Shown here in pieces: positions 52,583 to 61,582 of a stretch of 64,000 bases of DNA. The position numbers were made by a program, and so were the translations under genes. Every line of letters starts with the position of its first letter. The stretch's first letter is position 1. This stretch comes from Bacteroidales bacterium (GTDB lineage: Bacteria; Bacteroidota; Bacteroidia; Bacteroidales; Marinilabiliaceae): positions 1 through 64,000 of the forward strand of contig SUWW01000016.1 in assembly GCA_015061285.1 (NCBI GenBank), read 5' to 3'. Below the pieces are notes generated by a model. That model made no database searches, was not told the origin of the DNA, and saw only the letters and a program-made list of their open reading frames with translations.

Positions 52583-54958
52583 TTATTCAACCACTTTTAG
52601 TCGCGCAAATTTCAAGAGCAAGTGCTTAGTACCTACGTTTCTAAATTCTATGGTTAGCTTCGTCGATGCTCCTACTCCATCGATGCCTTTCACTTCGCCC
52701 ATACCAAAGGTGTCGTGCATTACGTGCGTACCTACGTAAATCTTCTGATTGCCATATTCTATAGCGTCCGAATTGACGTTCATTGCTGGTGCTGAAGTGT
52801 TTGGCGTAGGTATTACGCGCTTCATCTGCTTGGGTACAATAACTGGACGCGAACTCTCGTAGCGATTGCTGTTGTAATTATTGCCGTAGCTATTGCGCTG
52901 CCCATAACTACCTTGTTGATAACGATTTTGCCAAGGATTTTCGCTGCGATTTACTTTGAACGTGGGTTCGCTCTGTGTGCGCTTATCGCAATATTTATCA
53001 TCAATATCGCTAATGAAGCGTGATGGTCGAGCCGAAGTGCGGTTGCCATACATAAAACGCGATGTGGTGTAGGTTATTGTCACTGCCTTCATTGCGCGTG
53101 TGATGGCTACGTAGAATAGTCGGCGTTCCTCTTCGAGTTGCACTGGGTTTTGTGAGCTTTGCGAGCTTGGAAAAATCTCTTCCTCTACGCCAATTATGAA
53201 TACGTATGGAAATTCCAAGCCTTTGCTCGAGTGGATTGTCATTAGCGAAACGCTGTTGCGCTCGTTTTTGTCGTTTTCTACGTCGGACACCAAAGCCACG
53301 TCGGTCAGATACGTATTTATGTCGGCTGGCTCGCCCTCTTCTTCTTGCTGTTGAGCAAACATCTCCACGGCGTTTATAAGCTCGTTGACGTTGTCGAGTC
53401 GTTCTTTGCCGTCGCGGTCGTCTTTTTGTGCATTGAGGTCGTTGATGATGCCCGATTTGCGTATAGCCTCTTTGGCGAATGTGTTGGCGGGCATTTCAGC
53501 GGCTGTAACTATCAAATCTTCTATTATGCTGCGGAAACCGAGCACTTTCTTTATCGTTCCTGCGTTCAGCCCGATGGCAGTCAGGTGCTCAAGAGTCATT
53601 GCGTCCCAAGCGCTGATGTTGTTTTCGGAAGCGTAGCGAAAAATCTTCTCTTGCGTAGTGTCGCCAATGCCGCGTGCTGGGTAATTTATCACACGACGGA
53701 GCGACTCCATATCGGTTTGGTTGACAGCTAAGCGGAAATATGCAATGACATCTTTCACCTCCTTGCGTTGGTAGAAAGCTTGTCCGCCGTAGATTCTGCA
53801 AGGAATACCGGCCAAACGGAGTTGCTCTTCCACATTTCGCGATTGTGCATTTGCACGATAAAGCACAGCAAAATCCGAAGGTGAGAGGTGCTCGTATCGT
53901 ATGCGCGAGGCAATCTCTTTACCTATGTATGCAGCCTCATCAATATCGCTATGCATAGCCAGAATATGAATCTTCTCACCTTCGTCGCCAGCAGAGAAGA
54001 TGGTTTTATGTATCTGGTTGGTATTCTGACTTATAAGAGAATTGGCAGCGTCGACAATGTTTTGCGTCGAACGATAGTTTTGCTCAAGTTTATACAGATG
54101 ATAATCGGGATAATCTTGGCTGAAACTCAGTATGTTCTCTATGCGAGCGCCACGGAAACTGTAGATACTCTGCGCATCGTCGCCCACAACGCAGATATTG
54201 CGATGGCGTTCTACGAGCTTGCGTATAATTATGTATTGTGAGCGGTTAGTGTCTTGATACTCATCGACGAGTAAGAAGCGAAATTTGTCTTGATACTTAT
54301 GCAAAACCGCCTCGTTGTCTTTGAAAAGGCGGTTGGTGTACAGCAGCAAATCGTCGAAGTCGAGAGCGTTGGCTTTGCGACATTCGGCGGCGTAGCGAGC
54401 ATAAATAGCACCCATCTGAGTGCGTTGCGATGCACGGTCGCGAGCCGCAAAGTTGGCATCGTTGGCGTAGGCTTGAGGCGACACGAGGTCGTTTTTGGCT
54501 GCCGAAATGGCCGATAACACTTGCGAAGGCTTGTAAACCTTGTCGTCGAGTTTCATCTCCTTCACAATGCTCTTTATGAGCGATTGCGAGTCGGCGGTGT
54601 CGTAAATAGTGAAACTCGACGACAAGCCGAGACTCTCAGCCTCCATACGTAGAATTTTGGCGAAAATGGAGTGGAATGTCCCCATCCACAATTGGCGAGC
54701 TACGTTGTCGCCCACAATTTTGGCTATGCGCTCTTTCATCTCTTGCGCTGCCTTTTTGGTGAACGTCAGTGCCAATATGTTGTAGGGCTTTACGCCTTTG
54801 GATAATAAGTATGCAATGCGATATGTCAGCACTCGAGTTTTTCCCGAACCTGCACCTGCAATAACCAACATTGGACCTTCGATATTGGTGACGGCTGCGC
54901 GTTGTGGTGGGTTGAGCGTGCTGAGCTGCTCTTGCAATGCTTGGCTTATCTCTTCCAT
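52583..54958 (-). CDS. uvrD: UvrD/PcrA-type DNA helicase
   Basis: Superfamily-1 3'-5' helicase for excision repair and replication. 791 residues. Motifs: Q-motif LNPPQRAAV (about 15-23), Walker A IAGAGSGKTRVLTYRIAYL (about 33-51), TFHSIFAKILR (Ia), DEYQDTNRSQY (II, about 228-238), VVGDDAQSIYSFRGA (III), LEQNYRST (IV) and VSLMTIHSSKGLEFPYVFIIG (V). The C-terminal tail has a Tudor-like region (VGTHVMHDTFGMGEVKGIDG), typical of PcrA/UvrD. A Tyr/Asn/Arg-rich linker (about 690-720) is low complexity. It is the last gene of the natA-natB-uvrD group, 22 bases after natB. Confidence 0.95.
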   Translation of the reverse strand: MEEISQALQEQLSTLNPPQRAAVTNIEGPMLVIAGAGSGKTRVLTYRIAYLLSKGVKPYNILALTFTKKAAQEMKERIAKIVGDNVARQLWMGTFHSIFAKILRMEAESLGLSSSFTIYDTADSQSLIKSIVKEMKLDDKVYKPSQVLSAISAAKNDLVSPQAYANDANFAARDRASQRTQMGAIYARYAAECRKANALDFDDLLLYTNRLFKDNEAVLHKYQDKFRFLLVDEYQDTNRSQYIIIRKLVERHRNICVVGDDAQSIYSFRGARIENILSFSQDYPDYHLYKLEQNYRSTQNIVDAANSLISQNTNQIHKTIFSAGDEGEKIHILAMHSDIDEAAYIGKEIASRIRYEHLSPSDFAVLYRANAQSRNVEEQLRLAGIPCRIYGGQAFYQRKEVKDVIAYFRLAVNQTDMESLRRVINYPARGIGDTTQEKIFRYASENNISAWDAMTLEHLTAIGLNAGTIKKVLGFRSIIEDLIVTAAEMPANTFAKEAIRKSGIINDLNAQKDDRDGKERLDNVNELINAVEMFAQQQEEEGEPADINTYLTDVALVSDVENDKNERNSVSLMTIHSSKGLEFPYVFIIGVEEEIFPSSQSSQNPVQLEEERRLFYVAITRAMKAVTITYTTSRFMYGNRTSARPSRFISDIDDKYCDKRTQSEPTFKVNRSENPWQNRYQQGSYGQRNSYGNNYNSNRYESSRPVIVPKQMKRVIPTPNTSAPAMNVNSDAIEYGNQKIYVGTHVMHDTFGMGEVKGIDGVGASTKLTIEFRNVGTKHLLLKFARLKVVE

Positions 54959-54980
54959 TTCGTCTGTTTTGCTTCTTACG

Positions 54981-56297
54981 TTAATTTGATTGTTTGAACC
55001 AGCGCCACAACTCTTTTAGCGTTGCTGTTTTGCCATACATAAGTATGCCTACGCGGTAGATGCGTGAGGCTATCCAAATGAATAGTATTATTGTGGCTAT
55101 CAATAATATACATGCTGTGATTATCTGCCATGCAGGTACACCGAATGGCAAGCGTGCCATCATAACTATAGGCGATGTGAATGGTATAATCGATGACCAA
55201 ATGGCCAATGCACCGTTAGGGTCGCGGAATGATGCTATAGCAAGATATATCGACACGATTATTGGCAACATAACTAATATGGATAACTGTTGTCCTTCAC
55301 CTGGGTTGTCGACTCCAGAACCTACCGAAGCAAAGAGTGTAGCGTAGAGCAAAATGCCGCCAAATGTGAAGAATAGGAAGGCTGCCGAAATGCCAATAAG
55401 GTTCAATCCGTTAAGCGCATTCCATACACTTGCCGCCATCGAATCGTCCACTGCAGCGGTCTCGGCTGGTAGATCGCCTACAGCAGCCGATTGCAGAAAT
55501 TGTCCGCCGACGTTCATCATTATGCCGCCCAAAATTATCCAGCAAAGCACTTGTGTGAGAGCCACGCCAACGATGCCAAATATCTTACCTATAAGCAGTT
55601 GACGCGGTTTTACGGAAGCCACAAGGACCTCCATAATGCGGTTGTTTTTCTCCTCTATGACGCCCGTCATCACCATTGAACCATAAATGCATAAGAATAT
55701 ATATATAATCATCGATGTAACAGTGGCTATGATGATGGAAACCATTGAGTTAGTTTCGTTCTCGTCGCCCTCTTTGCTTATGTTGATGGTGCTAATGGTG
55801 GCGTGTACGTTATTTATGTTGGTGAGGAGCGAGTCGAGGCCTTCGGAAACACCGGAGTGTGCGGCGGCAAAATCGGCTACAATCTCTTTGCGAACCATGT
55901 CGCGTAGGTCGTGTTCGATGTGCTCGCTAACGTCGACCGGCAATGCTTCCGAAGAATAGAGTTTTGCGTTGCCTTGCTTGGTTGGTGTGTCGCTTATGAG
56001 TAGAAAGCCATCTAAGTTGTTGGCCTTTAGATCTTTTTTTAGCGAATCCTCGTTGGTTTGTGAGTCGAGAATGGTGAAGTTTACAAAATCGGTGTTTGTT
56101 AGCTTATCGCCGTATCGTTCGGTGCGGTCTATCACGCCAACGTTGCTCGAAGTGGTGGTGCCAACCATCTCTATGATAGTAGGAATGGCCATAAGTAGCA
56201 GCATAAGTATAGGACCAAGCAGCGTGACTACTATGAAGCCTTTGGTGCGCACGTGAGTGAGATATTCTCGCTTTATGATGAGAAATGTTTTATTCAT
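54981..56297 (-). CDS. ABC-2 type permease, NatB-like
   Basis: Membrane subunit of an exporter of 438 residues. The start KTFLIIKREYLTHVRTKGFI is the classical NatB/ABC-2 N-terminus with the first helix after it. A large extracytoplasmic domain (about 50-190) follows, then at least five helices, including EEKNNRIMEVLVASVKPRQLLIGKI (about 213-237) and IWSSIIPFTSPIVMMARLPFG. NatAB systems expel sodium or other cations or drugs; the substrate is uncertain. It lies 24 bases after the ATPase gene and is co-transcribed with uvrD. Confidence 0.85.
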   Translation of the reverse strand: MNKTFLIIKREYLTHVRTKGFIVVTLLGPILMLLLMAIPTIIEMVGTTTSSNVGVIDRTERYGDKLTNTDFVNFTILDSQTNEDSLKKDLKANNLDGFLLISDTPTKQGNAKLYSSEALPVDVSEHIEHDLRDMVRKEIVADFAAAHSGVSEGLDSLLTNINNVHATISTINISKEGDENETNSMVSIIIATVTSMIIYIFLCIYGSMVMTGVIEEKNNRIMEVLVASVKPRQLLIGKIFGIVGVALTQVLCWIILGGIMMNVGGQFLQSAAVGDLPAETAAVDDSMAASVWNALNGLNLIGISAAFLFFTFGGILLYATLFASVGSGVDNPGEGQQLSILVMLPIIVSIYLAIASFRDPNGALAIWSSIIPFTSPIVMMARLPFGVPAWQIITACILLIATIILFIWIASRIYRVGILMYGKTATLKELWRWFKQSN

Positions 56298-56321
56298 TGT
56301 ATATGCTTTTATGTCAGGTGG

Positions 56322-57236
56322 TTACTGATTGTTCTGTTTGGAAACGAGTTGTATAAATATGTCGTTGATAGATGGTAGAATTTCGTGGAATTGCACGAGT
56401 TCTACATTTGCCGCAATGCGTCTGATGAGTTCTGCGGGAGAGGTCTCGTTGGTGGCTTCTACCACAGCATCGGTGTAGTTGTTTTCGGTTTTGGCATCGC
56501 TAATTTTTATGCCCTCTATCGAGAATGGAGTTTCGGTGGTGCGATATTTTATAGCGAATTTGTTCTGCTTGAATTGCTGTTTTATGTCGGCCACCGAGCC
56601 GCTTAGCACGGCGTGAGAGTTGTTTATGAGCGTAATATCGTTGCAAAGCTCTTCTACCGACTCCATATTATGCGTAGAGAAAATTATGGTAGCGCCTTTT
56701 TGACGGAGTTCGGCAATTTCGCTCTTCAGCAAGTTGGCGTTCACTGGGTCGAAACCGCTGAATGGCTCGTCGAAGATGAGAAGTTTGGGCTCGTGTAGCA
56801 CAGTAACTATGAATTGCACTTTCTGCTGCATACCTTTCGACAGTTCGCCTATTTTCTTGTCCCACCAACTCATTATGTCGAATTTCTCGAACCAATATTT
56901 CAGTTTTACAAGCGCATCGTGGCGGCTCATGCCTTTGAGTTGCGCGAGGTATAGTGCCTGCTCGCCGACTTTCATTTTGCGGTAGAGTCCACGTTCTTCG
57001 GGCAAGTAGCCAATGTGCTCAACGTCGCTATCGACCATTGGTCGTCCGCCAAGCATCACTGTGCCACTGTCGGGGAGAGTAATGCGGTTTATTATTCTTA
57101 TAAAAGTTGTCTTGCCCGCACCATTGGGTCCCAAAAGTCCATAGATGCTGCCTTCTTCAACCTCGATGTTGAGGTTGTCGAGCACGTGTTTAGTGCCATA
57201 CGTCTTGTTGACGTCGATAGCTTGTAAATATTTCAT
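56322..57236 (-). CDS. ABC transporter ATPase, NatA-like
   Basis: 304 residues. Walker A GLLGPNGAGKTTFIRII (about 34-50), Q-loop region YLPEERGLYRKMKVG, signature ELSKGMQQKVQFIVTVL (about 133-149), Walker B LLIFDEPFSGFDPVN (about 155-169), and STHNMESVEE with the switch His. The C-terminal 70 residues form the extra domain seen in NatA-type ATPases. It is the first gene of the natA-natB pair. Confidence 0.9.
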   Translation of the reverse strand: MKYLQAIDVNKTYGTKHVLDNLNIEVEEGSIYGLLGPNGAGKTTFIRIINRITLPDSGTVMLGGRPMVDSDVEHIGYLPEERGLYRKMKVGEQALYLAQLKGMSRHDALVKLKYWFEKFDIMSWWDKKIGELSKGMQQKVQFIVTVLHEPKLLIFDEPFSGFDPVNANLLKSEIAELRQKGATIIFSTHNMESVEELCNDITLINNSHAVLSGSVADIKQQFKQNKFAIKYRTTETPFSIEGIKISDAKTENNYTDAVVEATNETSPAELIRRIAANVELVQFHEILPSINDIFIQLVSKQNNQ

Positions 57237-57262
57237 AGTTAGTTATATAAGTATGTAAGTGA

Positions 57263-58234
57263 TTACTTAGAAGAGCGCAAATTTAACACTTCGCCCGTAG
57301 CCGGTTCTTGACCTACTGCCATGTGGTTGAATCGGCGCAAACGGCGAAGTTTCATGCCATATTTATGCGCTATAGACCACATGGTGTCGCCTTCGCGCAC
57401 GGTGTGAGTCTGGCAATCAGAGTGGGCGCGATTGCGTTTTGAGCGTATGTATAAATATTTCATATCGCCAATTTTTGCCGATGCGTCCAAGTCGTTATAA
57501 CGAAGCAACTCGCTGACCATCAAGTGAAATTCGCGAGCAATGCCTTCCCATGTGTCGCCCTTTATCACTTTTATGTAGCGGACGCCGTTGTTGTACTCCA
57601 CTTTGTGGACGTGTATTGGGTTGATCATGAACGATGCATCGACACGAATGACTGGTGCGTCGTAGATTTCAGTCTTTGAAGTCTCGTCGGTAGATGCAAC
57701 TACGGTGTTATTGCGCTGAATGTCAGTGTACTCATCGCTATCGTATTGTGCAAGGTTGAGTTGCTCAATGATAGTTATAAGTCGTTCTGGGTAATTGGGG
57801 TCGGTAGCATAACCGCACTTCGAAAGCCCTTCGGCCCAACCTTTATAGTCGGTTGAATTGAGTTGAAAAAGAGAGGCATAGCGTGGCTTCGAAACGAGGA
57901 AGTCGGTGTGGTCGTCATACGATTCTTCGGCAGAATTGTAGCTACGGAAGCACTCCTGCTTTTGGTCGTCGTCGTGGTAGGCTGTGGCACCAGTCCAACC
58001 GCCTGCGCATTTTATGCCGAAGTGGTTGTTGGCGTTCACTGCTAAATAGCTATTACCGCAATCGCTTTCCAGAATACCTTGTGCCAAAGTTATCGACGCT
58101 GGTATGCCCGAACGCTTCATCTCGTCTATAGCCTTGTCTTTATACATACTTACATATTGCTCTCGTGTGATGCGTTGAGCGGTTACTGATAGTGTCAGTC
58201 CTATGGCGAATATTGTTATTATTATGTTTTTCAT
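57263..58234 (-). CDS. Secreted glucosaminidase (GH73) with LysM domains
   Basis: A peptidoglycan-remodelling protein of 323 residues. The signal is cut near TAQ (about 19). The GH73-like lysozyme domain holds ASITLAQGILESDCGNS (catalytic Glu in GILESD, about 54) and NNHFGIKCAGGWTGA. Two LysM modules follow, near YIKVIKGDTWEGIAREFHL (about 215-233) and THTVREGDTMWSIAHKYGMKL (about 274-294). It likely acts at septum or wall turnover. The upstream spacer contains the 14-base repeats described separately. Confidence 0.85.
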   Translation of the reverse strand: MKNIIITIFAIGLTLSVTAQRITREQYVSMYKDKAIDEMKRSGIPASITLAQGILESDCGNSYLAVNANNHFGIKCAGGWTGATAYHDDDQKQECFRSYNSAEESYDDHTDFLVSKPRYASLFQLNSTDYKGWAEGLSKCGYATDPNYPERLITIIEQLNLAQYDSDEYTDIQRNNTVVASTDETSKTEIYDAPVIRVDASFMINPIHVHKVEYNNGVRYIKVIKGDTWEGIAREFHLMVSELLRYNDLDASAKIGDMKYLYIRSKRNRAHSDCQTHTVREGDTMWSIAHKYGMKLRRLRRFNHMAVGQEPATGEVLNLRSSK

Positions 58235-58240
58235 TATGTA

Positions 58241-58308
58241 TAAAGTTTAGAGTGTAAAGTTTAGAGTGTAAAGTTTAGAGAGTAGAGTTTAGAGTGTAAA
58301 GTTTAGAA
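58241..58308. repeat. Five 14-bp tandem repeats
   Basis: TAAAGTTTAGAGTG-type units start at 58241, 58255, 58269, 58283 and 58297. The fourth varies (TAGAGTTTAGAGTG) and the last is partial. They sit just 5' of the LysM gene start and 50 bases after the prfC stop. Confidence 0.9.
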
Positions 58309-58357
58309 TTCAAATGTATATCTACACTACGTTATAATCTCTCTGCTCTCCACTAAA

Positions 58358-59938
58358 TCAGAACTCCGAAGTGAAATGGAACTTGATGTGCTTGAAGCCT
58401 TCAAGAGCCATTTGTAGCATATAGTTCGACTCTGCCAAAAATACATCACGGCCATCTTTATCTTTAGCCATGTATTGCACTTTTCGCTTCTTAAACTCTG
58501 CAAGTTCAGCGTCATCATCGCTTTCTATCCAACATGCTTTGTAGAGCGCAATGGGTTCATAGCGACATGCAGCTTGATACTCGTGAAGCAAACGATATTG
58601 TATGACTTCAAATTGTAGTGCGCCTACAGTACCAATAATCTTGCGGCCATTGAACTGATGCACAAAAAGTTGAGCCACACCTTCGTCCATAAGTTGGTCG
58701 ATGCCTTTGGCAAGTTGCTTTTGCTTCATAGGATCGTCGTTCTCTATGTAGCGGAAAAGTTCAGGCGAGAAACTTGGTATGCCTTTGAAATTAAGTATTT
58801 CGCCTTCGGTGAGCGAGTCGCTAATCTTGAAGTTGCCACTATCTGGAATACCTACGATGTCGCCAGGATAGGCCTCGTCGATGATAGATTTCTTATCGGC
58901 CATAAACGCCGTTGGGCTTGAGAATTTCAAGTCTTTATTTAGACGAACGTGGTGGTAGCTCTTGTTGCGTTCGAATTTGCCGCTGCACACCTTCACAAAG
59001 GCAATGCGGTTACGGTGGTTAGGGTCCATATTGGCGTGTATCTTGAACACGAAGCCGCTAAATTTCTCTTCCTCGGGGTTCACAAGGCGCTTGTCGGTTA
59101 CAGCGGGTTGGGGCGATGGCGCTATTTTGAGAAAACAATGCAGCAACTCTCGTACGCCAAAATTGTTGAGTGCCGAACCAAAAAATACCGGTGCAACCTC
59201 GGCACGTAGATAACTATCGACATCAAATTCGGGATAAACGCCTTCGATAGTCTCCAACTCTTCGCGGAGAGTGGCTGCTGGCGCGTCGCCTATCATTTCG
59301 TCAAGCGTCTTGTCGTTGATGTCGCTTATGCCGACGCCTTCTGTTATAGTTTGTTTGCTCGCTTGGAAGAGGTAAAGGTTGTTTTCGTAAATATTGAAAA
59401 CGCCTTTGAAAAGTTCGCCGTTGCCTATAGGCCACGAGAGAGGGCGTACTTTTATTTGAAGCTCCTTTTCAACCTCGTCGAGAATGTCGAATGGATCGTT
59501 GCAAGGACGGTCGAGTTTGTTCACAAACACCATCACAGGTGTTTTTCTCATGCGACAAACTTCCATAAGTTTACGCGTCTGTGCCTCAACGCCTTTGGCA
59601 GCGTCGATAACTATGATACAACTATCTACAGCCGTTAGCGTACGGAATGTGTCTTCTTGGAAATCTTGGTGACCTGGCGTATCGAGAATGTTTACCTTGT
59701 AGCCGTCGTATTCGAATCCCATAACCGAAGTCGCAACCGAAATACCGCGTTGCTTCTCAATCTCCATAAAGTCGGACGTTGCTGTCTTCTTTATCTTGTT
59801 CGATTTTACGGCACCTGCCACGTGAATAGCACCACCGAAAAGTAACAACTTCTCGGTCAAGGTTGTTTTTCCTGCGTCAGGGTGACTAATTATGGCAAAT
59901 GTGCGACGTCGTTTTATTTCGTCTGTAAATGAGGTCAT
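58358..59938 (-). CDS. prfC: Peptide chain release factor 3
   Basis: GTPase that recycles RF1/RF2 from the ribosome. 526 residues. G1 [15 protein letters not shown] (about 18-32), the switch region [14 protein letters not shown] (about 63-76), G3 [14 protein letters not shown] (about 87-100) and G4 VNKLDRPC (about 141-148). Domain II/III signatures ([23 protein letters not shown], and [15 protein letters not shown]) distinguish RF3 from EF-G. The ATG at 59936-59938 is right. Monocistronic by spacing. Confidence 0.97.
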   Translation of the reverse strand: MTSFTDEIKRRRTFAIISHPDAGKTTLTEKLLLFGGAIHVAGAVKSNKIKKTATSDFMEIEKQRGISVATSVMGFEYDGYKVNILDTPGHQDFQEDTFRTLTAVDSCIIVIDAAKGVEAQTRKLMEVCRMRKTPVMVFVNKLDRPCNDPFDILDEVEKELQIKVRPLSWPIGNGELFKGVFNIYENNLYLFQASKQTITEGVGISDINDKTLDEMIGDAPAATLREELETIEGVYPEFDVDSYLRAEVAPVFFGSALNNFGVRELLHCFLKIAPSPQPAVTDKRLVNPEEEKFSGFVFKIHANMDPNHRNRIAFVKVCSGKFERNKSYHHVRLNKDLKFSSPTAFMADKKSIIDEAYPGDIVGIPDSGNFKISDSLTEGEILNFKGIPSFSPELFRYIENDDPMKQKQLAKGIDQLMDEGVAQLFVHQFNGRKIIGTVGALQFEVIQYRLLHEYQAACRYEPIALYKACWIESDDDAELAEFKKRKVQYMAKDKDGRDVFLAESNYMLQMALEGFKHIKFHFTSEF

Positions 59939-59978
59939 TGTATTTCGTTTTTTTCTATTTATACGTATTTATAAATAA

Positions 59979-60701
59979 TTATTTGTTGAAGCCCGATTCT
60001 ATTGCGTTGCGAGTAGCTTCTACAAGTTCTGCGTGGCGTTCTGCATAACTCTTAACATCAATAGGTTTATGAATTACGAGTCGAACCTTGCCTGGCATGA
60101 GAGTCGAAATCGATGGACCCATGATGTTGCGCGTGCCATCGATAGTCACAGGTATTATAGGCAAATCGAGGCTTTCGGCCATTTTGAATGCACCACTCTT
60201 GAATGGCAATAGTTTGCCAGAGCGACTGCGCGTGCCTTCTGGGAATATCACCACCGACGTGCCACCAGTGAGTATCTCCTTCGCCTTCTGTATGCTGCGA
60301 TATGATGCGCGTGCCGACGAACGATCGATGAATATGTGGTTCATTTTCTCGCATGCTTTGCCCAACACTGGCGCATGGCGTAGCTCCTCTTTCATTATCC
60401 ATTTGAAATAGGCTGGTAAACAGCCATATATCAATATTATGTCGAATGCACTTTGATGGTTGGCCGCAAATATGTACGATTCGCCTTTGGCTATGTTCTC
60501 TTTGCCTATTACTTCCACTCGCATTGGCACTATGAACCGCAATATGTTAGCCCACATTTCGCCTATTTTACCATCTATTTTGGTGCGAAATGGTGCTGTT
60601 ATAAGTATTAATAGTGTACACAATACTGTCTCGATGCCGAATAATGGTATAACTATTATCCATTTATATGGCTGATAAAACCAATATGCTAAATTCTTCA
60701 T
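59979..60701 (-). CDS. plsC: 1-acyl-sn-glycerol-3-phosphate acyltransferase
   Basis: Makes phosphatidic acid. 240 residues with N-terminal membrane anchoring helices. Motif I NHQSAFD (HX4D, about 81-87), motif II region WIMKEELRHAPVLGKACEKMNHIFIDR (pieces about 100-126), motif III VVIFPEGTRSRSGKLL (about 151-166) and the final LPIIPVTIDGTRNIM (about 181-195). The stop-to-start gap to the upstream GH25 gene is two bases, so it is co-transcribed with it. Confidence 0.9.
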   Translation of the reverse strand: MKNLAYWFYQPYKWIIVIPLFGIETVLCTLLILITAPFRTKIDGKIGEMWANILRFIVPMRVEVIGKENIAKGESYIFAANHQSAFDIILIYGCLPAYFKWIMKEELRHAPVLGKACEKMNHIFIDRSSARASYRSIQKAKEILTGGTSVVIFPEGTRSRSGKLLPFKSGAFKMAESLDLPIIPVTIDGTRNIMGPSISTLMPGKVRLVIHKPIDVKSYAERHAELVEATRNAIESGFNK

Positions 60702-60703
60702 TA

Positions 60704-61582
60704 TTAATAGTTAAGAATGAATTTATTGAAATCTTTTCGTTCTCGTCTGAAGACATCAATGTCTACATATTCACTGATGCCGTCAACGTAGCCTTTATCT
60801 GTGAATTGCCAAAAATCGCAACTTACCGCTGGCTCATCTACCGCATAATGTCCAATCCAAAAATTGTATGGTTCAAAATCTTTGGTATTCAGATACTTAT
60901 TACGGAACGAAGCCGATGTATATATGAGCGGCTTGCATTTGTAATGTTTCTCTACTATGCGAAGCCATTCGAGCACCATGGTTTGCAACTCCTCCACGCT
61001 GAGTTTGCCAATATTTTCTATGTCTAATATTGGCGCAATGTCGCCCTTTCTCAATCCAGAATGCTTCAAAAAGTTGTTTGCTTGATCGCTTGCATTGCTT
61101 GTGAGCGAGAAAAAATGGTATGCTCCGTATTTTATGCCAGCTTGTCGAATTGCTTTTTGATTTATTTCCAACTTCTTATCGGTTATTGTCGCACCTTCAG
61201 TAGCTTTTACTATAGCAAATTCTACTTTCTTGTGTCCACTCGACTTGTCGCGCTCAATTCGGCGTGTCAATATGTTGTAGTTTATACCAACCATATCCCA
61301 CTGAATATCTTTCTGATATGCCGAAACGTCTATTCCGTAAATTTCACTCTCAGGAAGTTTGGGGTTGTAGAATATGTAGTCGATATATCGAGCAATCATT
61401 GGATAGTGTCTGCTACTAAGCAAAACTGTTGTGGTGAGCAAAGCCGCAACAAGTGCAATTATCACCACACAGATTACAAGCTTTTTCTTTTTGCGCGTAA
61501 AAAGCTTTGCCGACGAATGTTTTGAGAGCTTTTTTCGTCGGCTTTTGGTGGTGAGTAATATTTTGTTAGGCTTTGAGGTCAT
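60704..61582 (-). CDS. GH25 lysozyme-like protein, membrane-anchored
   Basis: A cell-wall muramidase of 292 residues, from the ATG at 61580-61582, which overlaps the porin stop (ATGA); an earlier in-frame start would add six residues. It has a basic cytoplasmic tail, a single membrane helix (VICVVIIALVAALLTTTVLL, about 36-55), then a GH25 barrel: YGIDVSAYQKDIQWDMV (about 82-98, catalytic Asp region), FAIVKATEGATITD, YGAYHFFSLTSNASDQANNF, APILDIENIG (catalytic pair region) and WIGHYAV, FWQFTDKGYVDGI. The active-site acids appear intact. It is placed between the porin gene and plsC. Confidence 0.85.
   Translation of the reverse strand: MTSKPNKILLTTKSRRKKLSKHSSAKLFTRKKKKLVICVVIIALVAALLTTTVLLSSRHYPMIARYIDYIFYNPKLPESEIYGIDVSAYQKDIQWDMVGINYNILTRRIERDKSSGHKKVEFAIVKATEGATITDKKLEINQKAIRQAGIKYGAYHFFSLTSNASDQANNFLKHSGLRKGDIAPILDIENIGKLSVEELQTMVLEWLRIVEKHYKCKPLIYTSASFRNKYLNTKDFEPYNFWIGHYAVDEPAVSCDFWQFTDKGYVDGISEYVDIDVFRRERKDFNKFILNY

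Noticed and set aside
58241-58308. CRISPR or attachment-site array
   Set aside because: Contiguous 14-bp units without spacers and no cas genes.
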